A program made the translations under genes and the position numbers. From contig JAQGON010000008.1 of the NCBI GenBank assembly GCA_028293565.1, positions 1 to 35,015 on the forward strand: DNA of 35,015 nucleotides. Direction: 5' to 3'. The DNA comes from Verrucomicrobiota bacterium (GTDB lineage: Bacteria; Verrucomicrobiota; Verrucomicrobiia; Opitutales; Opitutaceae). Each line of letters begins with the position of its first letter. Position 1 is the stretch's first letter. Positions 32,147-35,015 of this stretch are shown in pieces. The notes beneath the pieces were generated by a model. The model did not search any database, was not told the DNA's origin, and saw nothing but the letters and a program-made list of their open reading frames with translations.

Positions 32147-33109
32147 ATGGATCTGCCCGGACTCCCCGATTTGGAGAAAGCCGCCGAGCTGGTCTATTCG
32201 GCGATGCCGGAGACGCCGCAGATCTCGTGGCCACTGCTGAATCAGCGGACGGGAGCCGAGGTGTGGGTGAAGCACGAGAATCACACGCCGCTCGGCGCCT
32301 TCAAGGTGCGCGGGGGTTTGGTTTATTTCGACCGCCTGAAACGCGAGCAGCCGAACCTGCGCGGGGTGGTCGCGGCCACGCGCGGCAATCACGGGCAGAG
32401 CGTCGCCTTCGCCGCGAAACGCAACGGACTCGGCGCGTTGATCGTCGTGCCGCATGGCAACAGCCGGGAGAAGAATGCGGCCATGCGCGCGCTGGGCGCG
32501 GAACTCGTGGAGCAGGGGGATGATTTTCAGGCGGCGTTCGAGCATGCGGTTAAACTGGCGGGTGAGCGTGAGCTGCACCTCGTGCCTTCCTTTCACCGCG
32601 ACCTCGTTGCCGGCGTCGCGACCGGCTACCTCGAGCTGCTGCGCGCCGTGCCGGCTCTGCGCGTGGTTTATGTGCCGATCGGGATGGGGTCCGGGATTTG
32701 CGCGGCGATTGCGGCGCGAGACGCGTTGGGATTGAAAACCGAGATCGTCGGAGTCTGCGCCGCCAGCGCACCCGCTTACGCCGAATCCTTCGCGGGGGGA
32801 AAACCGGTGACCGTTGCCGTTACCCCGACGATTGCCGACGGCATGGCTTGCCGGACGCCGATTCCGGAGGCGTTGGGAATTATCCGGGCCGGAGCCGCGC
32901 GCGTGGTCGTCGTCGGGGAGGAGGAGATCCGCTCGGCGATGCGCGATCTTTTCACCGACACCCATAACGTGGCCGAAGGCGCCGGCGCGGCGGCCCTGGC
33001 CGCACTGATGCAGGAACGCTCACACTCGGGAGGTCAGCGCGTCGCGATCATGGTGACCGGCGGCAATGTCGATCGCGAGGTCTTCGCTCGCGTGCTCACG
33101 GAGGTGTGA
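32147..33109 (+). CDS. Threonine/serine dehydratase-like PLP enzyme (fold type II)
   Basis: Cytosolic fold-type II PLP enzyme of 320 residues that deaminates threonine or serine to 2-oxobutyrate or pyruvate. The Schiff-base Lys53 lies in GAFKVRGGLVYF. The substrate-binding ATRGNHGQSVAFAA is followed by the phosphate-binding loop PIGMGSGICAAI. The catalytic C-terminal VVVVGEEEIRSAMRDLF is typical of TdcB/IlvA-type enzymes without the ACT regulatory domain. ATG 32147 is preceded by GAGGAT, one of the few Shine-Dalgarno-like sequences in this window. It could alternatively be a threo-3-hydroxyaspartate dehydratase or serine racemase. The 2-oxobutyrate produced would feed propionyl-CoA. Confidence 0.84.
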   Translation: MDLPGLPDLEKAAELVYSAMPETPQISWPLLNQRTGAEVWVKHENHTPLGAFKVRGGLVYFDRLKREQPNLRGVVAATRGNHGQSVAFAAKRNGLGALIVVPHGNSREKNAAMRALGAELVEQGDDFQAAFEHAVKLAGERELHLVPSFHRDLVAGVATGYLELLRAVPALRVVYVPIGMGSGICAAIAARDALGLKTEIVGVCAASAPAYAESFAGGKPVTVAVTPTIADGMACRTPIPEALGIIRAGAARVVVVGEEEIRSAMRDLFTDTHNVAEGAGAAALAALMQERSHSGGQRVAIMVTGGNVDREVFARVLTEV

Positions 33110-33986
33110 GGCCGGACGGAGTCGCTGCGCCTGCCTGCTCCAGCTCGTAGCGCAGCGTCCAAGCGCGATGCGTTCCGGGCGCCAGCTCAGTCTCGAGGTA
33201 CGGCTCGATCGACCACGTGTTGTTGTTTCCCCACACCGGACACCAGTCGGGGACGAAATCCGTGGAAAAGATGATGCGGCTCAGTTTCGGGTGGGAGAGG
33301 ATTGCGCGCAGCGGGGTCGATGCGCCCACTTTCAACCGCTCGAAGTGCCCGTCGTCGATGTTTTCGAACCGGCGGCGGAAGGAAAGGCGGTGCGCCGGGT
33401 CCAGGGTATAGCCGACGTTCTCATTCATTCCCCAGGTCGCCGGCAACTCACACGTCAGCAGGCGATCCGTCAGCGCAAAGAAGGGATGGGCGAACCAGTG
33501 CAGCGGCAGGGGTCTCGTTCCCACGTTCGCAATCGACGTGGTGGAGCTGACCGTTGCCCCGTCGATCATCACCCGGCGCGTGACCTGGCAGGTGTAACCG
33601 TTGCGGGATTGGGCAGTGCAGAATTCGATCGCCGAGGGAGCGTGGGTGATGGACCACTCGCACGGACGAACAACGACGACGTCACCGTCGGGGCCGGGAG
33701 CGACATCGCCGATGCCAATGATGAAGCCGTGACCCTGTTCCAGCATCAGCGGGCGGCCGCTGCCGAATTGCGCGTGCCGAAACGATTCGGGCAATCCCTG
33801 CCCGTTGAATGGCTTCGGCTTGGCTTCCGGCCATTCGGGGCCGGTGAAGACCGGCCCGGCCTCGCGGTGCGTCACCTGCCAGATGTAGCCGCCCCAGCAG
33901 TAGCGGGTGCCTTGCCGCTTCCGGTCCTCCGCGTCGGCGGGATCGAGGAGGGCGACGCTGATGCGGGAGTTCCCGAGGAAGAGCAC
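33096..33986 (-). CDS. Aldose 1-epimerase-like protein (galactose mutarotase fold)
   Basis: Predicted 296-residue galactose-mutarotase-fold protein, converting alpha and beta anomers or binding sugars. Landmarks include GTRYCWGGYIWQV near the N-terminus and EQGHGFIIGIGDV. The His of LHWFAHPFFALTD and the Glu of WSIEPYLETELAPG fill the usual catalytic His/Glu positions. The start is uncertain: the open frame reaches 34196 but its first 70 codons are Arg/Ser-rich and unlike this family. GTG 33986, giving VLFLGNSRISVALLD, is the best guess. The 3' end overlaps the convergent dehydratase gene by 14 bases. Its role, likely mutarotation of sugars released by the locus, is inferred. Confidence 0.72.
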   Translation of the reverse strand: MLFLGNSRISVALLDPADAEDRKRQGTRYCWGGYIWQVTHREAGPVFTGPEWPEAKPKPFNGQGLPESFRHAQFGSGRPLMLEQGHGFIIGIGDVAPGPDGDVVVVRPCEWSITHAPSAIEFCTAQSRNGYTCQVTRRVMIDGATVSSTTSIANVGTRPLPLHWFAHPFFALTDRLLTCELPATWGMNENVGYTLDPAHRLSFRRRFENIDDGHFERLKVGASTPLRAILSHPKLSRIIFSTDFVPDWCPVWGNNNTWSIEPYLETELAPGTHRAWTLRYELEQAGAATPSGLTPP

Positions 33987-34104
33987 GAGGGAAAAAATCC
34001 GAAGGGCAAAAATTCCGAAAGCCGAACGACGCGCGGCGAAGCTGAAAGCCGAAATCCGGCTCCGACCCTTCGGATCCGGATTTCTTCTTCGTGCTTCCGT
34101 TCGC

Positions 34105-34623
34105 CTACTTGATCCGGTGGACGCGGATGGTCGTGTTCTGGCCGTCGACGGCGAGGGCGAAATTTCCGGCAGGGCGCGACTGGATTTCCACTTCACGATT
34201 CGTCAGCTCCATCGGGATCGGCTCGAGCCCCTCCCAGACCTGTCCGTTATCCAGCTTGAAACTGTTGCCGCCGGCCCAGCCGGTGCATTTCGCCTTGAGA
34301 TTCGGGACGTCGCGCCACTCCTGGCTGAAGCTCAGGTCGGGCATTCCGAACCGCTCGAGAAATCCGCGTTTCTGCTCCGTGTTCTGCTGCTGGACGATCT
34401 GCGTCGCCTGCTGGTTCGCCGCGGTCGCGACGGTGCGGGCGTAGTGCCGGATGACCGCCGCATCGATGAGCCCGAGCTGGTCGGGACTCAGTCCGGAAAG
34501 TCCGGCGCGCGCGAACTCCTCGGGACTCATGACGGTCTTGATGCCGGGAAACATCGAGGGCGGCGGCAACTGCGCGAGAACCAGCGCGCCGGTGGCCAGA
34601 AAAAGTGCGAGTAAGGATTTCAT
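34105..34623 (-). CDS. Small secreted hypothetical protein
   Basis: A 172-residue protein with a signal peptide (KSLLALFLATGALVLAQ, then LPPPS). The mature part has a helical stretch with RTVATAANQQATQIVQQQN, followed by a small beta domain (GQVWEGLEPIPM, VEIQSRPAGNFALAVDGQ, NTTIRVHRIK). I do not recognise a family. The start at ATG 34623 gives the clean signal; the frame is open further upstream. A C-rich leader (ACTTCCCCCC) directly precedes the ATG and no Shine-Dalgarno is seen. It is not obviously part of the carbohydrate locus. Confidence 0.68.
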   Translation of the reverse strand: MKSLLALFLATGALVLAQLPPPSMFPGIKTVMSPEEFARAGLSGLSPDQLGLIDAAVIRHYARTVATAANQQATQIVQQQNTEQKRGFLERFGMPDLSFSQEWRDVPNLKAKCTGWAGGNSFKLDNGQVWEGLEPIPMELTNREVEIQSRPAGNFALAVDGQNTTIRVHRIK

Positions 34624-34773
34624 GGGGGGAAGTGCGTGAATGATGGCTGGGACCGCGCGCGGGTCAACCGGTGCCGTGCTTCGGCAGCGGGGTCTTAAAC
34701 GGGTGGAACGCGTCGCCCTCAACGCGTTGGACGCTCCGATAAACCTTAGCGCCAGCTCAACTCTCCAGCGCAT

Positions 34774-34807
34774 TGAGTCCGTTCGACAAGCTCAGGCTCT
34801 GCGACAG
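34774..34807. repeat. Short dispersed-repeat-like motif
   Basis: The sequence GTTCGACAAGCTCAGGCTC, in the gap before the ABC transporter fragment, resembles a widespread intergenic motif (TTCGACAAGCTCAGG) that occurs in many bacterial genomes near gene ends. Only one copy is in the window. The rest of the 200-base gap (34624-34823) shows nothing convincing beyond the short palindrome AACGCGTT. Confidence 0.3.
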
Positions 34808-34823
34808 GGCGCTCCACCGTGCT

Positions 34824-35015
34824 TCAGGCCTTCAGGAATTCGGAGTCGCCGGCCTGCGCGGAGATCAGCCCGGCGAACACGCCGCCATGCTTGACCAGCG
34901 CCTGGTACGAGCCCTCCTCGACGATGTCCCCGTCGTGGAGGACGATGATGCGGTCGGCATTCCGGATCGTGCTGAGGCGGTGGGCGATCGTGATGACGGT
35001 GCGCCCTTCCGCGAG
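34824..35015 (-). CDS. ABC transporter ATP-binding protein, C-terminal part (partial)
   Basis: The 63 codons visible are the C-terminus of an ATPase of the ABC-exporter type. [21 protein letters not shown] contains the H-loop His in IAHRLS, and [20 protein letters not shown] is the usual end of the nucleotide-binding domain. The upstream Walker motifs and any membrane domain lie outside the window. The IAHRLSTI form is typical of MsbA/lipid-exporter-like permease-ATPase fusions, so an exporter is likely. The gene ends with TGA at 34824-34826; no terminator was identified. Confidence 0.9.
   Translation of the reverse strand, partial: LAEGRTVITIAHRLSTIRNADRIIVLHDGDIVEEGSYQALVKHGGVFAGLISAQAGDSEFLKA

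Noticed and set aside
1-35015. tRNA, rRNA, CRISPR arrays, insertion sequences or phage genes
   Set aside because: No cloverleaf, regularly spaced direct repeats, transposase or integrase motifs were found by reading. A tRNAscan/ISfinder search would be needed to exclude small ones.

Overview
This is a GC-rich window from a Gram-negative bacterium, most likely a Verrucomicrobiota member close to Opitutaceae. The lineage is an inference from gene style, not a database match. The clues are a very large TonB-dependent receptor with an N-terminal coiled coil and no SusD partner, a LacI-regulated carbohydrate cluster with PmoA/DUF6807 and Asp-box proteins, many Tat signals, and the near absence of Shine-Dalgarno sequences.

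Left end (1-8200). A 5' fragment of asparaginyl-tRNA synthetase (minus) lies next to a small YXWGXW-type lipoprotein (plus), which ends in a strong terminator. A small four-helix membrane protein follows. A minus-strand operon then encodes the methylcitrate cycle core, prpB-prpC-prpD, with an alpha/beta hydrolase as its last gene. Next come a DegT/DnrJ-type aminotransferase and a spacer carrying a REP-like inverted pair.

Carbohydrate locus (8200-34200). On the minus strand are a sugar-phosphate isomerase/epimerase-like TIM barrel, a LacI regulator with a palindrome in its leader, and a TonB-dependent receptor. Divergent from these is a plus-strand operon: an uncharacterised secreted protein here called 'toroid-like', a six-Asp-box propeller, a GH78 alpha-L-rhamnosidase, a PmoA/DUF6807 protein, and two tandem class V PLP enzymes with Tat-like signals. 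Several of these genes are joined by ATGA stop/start overlaps. A minus-strand RidA with its own signal peptide separates this operon from a second plus-strand run: a second Asp-box propeller, a second toroid-like protein, a GH51 alpha-L-arabinofuranosidase, a GH127 beta-L-arabinofuranosidase, a secreted M28 peptidase, a Tat-lipoprotein dipeptidase E, and a threonine/serine dehydratase. An aldose-epimerase-like gene converges on this run.

Right end. A small secreted hypothetical protein, a short repeat-like stretch and the C-terminus of an ABC exporter ATPase (minus) close the window.

Reading of the system (inference). A glycan or glycoprotein rich in L-rhamnose and L-arabinose would be bound by the TonB receptor and processed in the periplasm or outside by the two toroid/propeller pairs and the peptidases. 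The signal-less GH78, GH51 and GH127 would finish the job in the cytoplasm. A plant hydroxyproline-rich glycoprotein or arabinogalactan is a plausible substrate. The duplicated toroid/propeller module and the exported PLP-enzyme/RidA set are the most novel parts. Threonine dehydratase yields 2-oxobutyrate and hence propionyl-CoA, which the prpBCD operon at the other end could consume.
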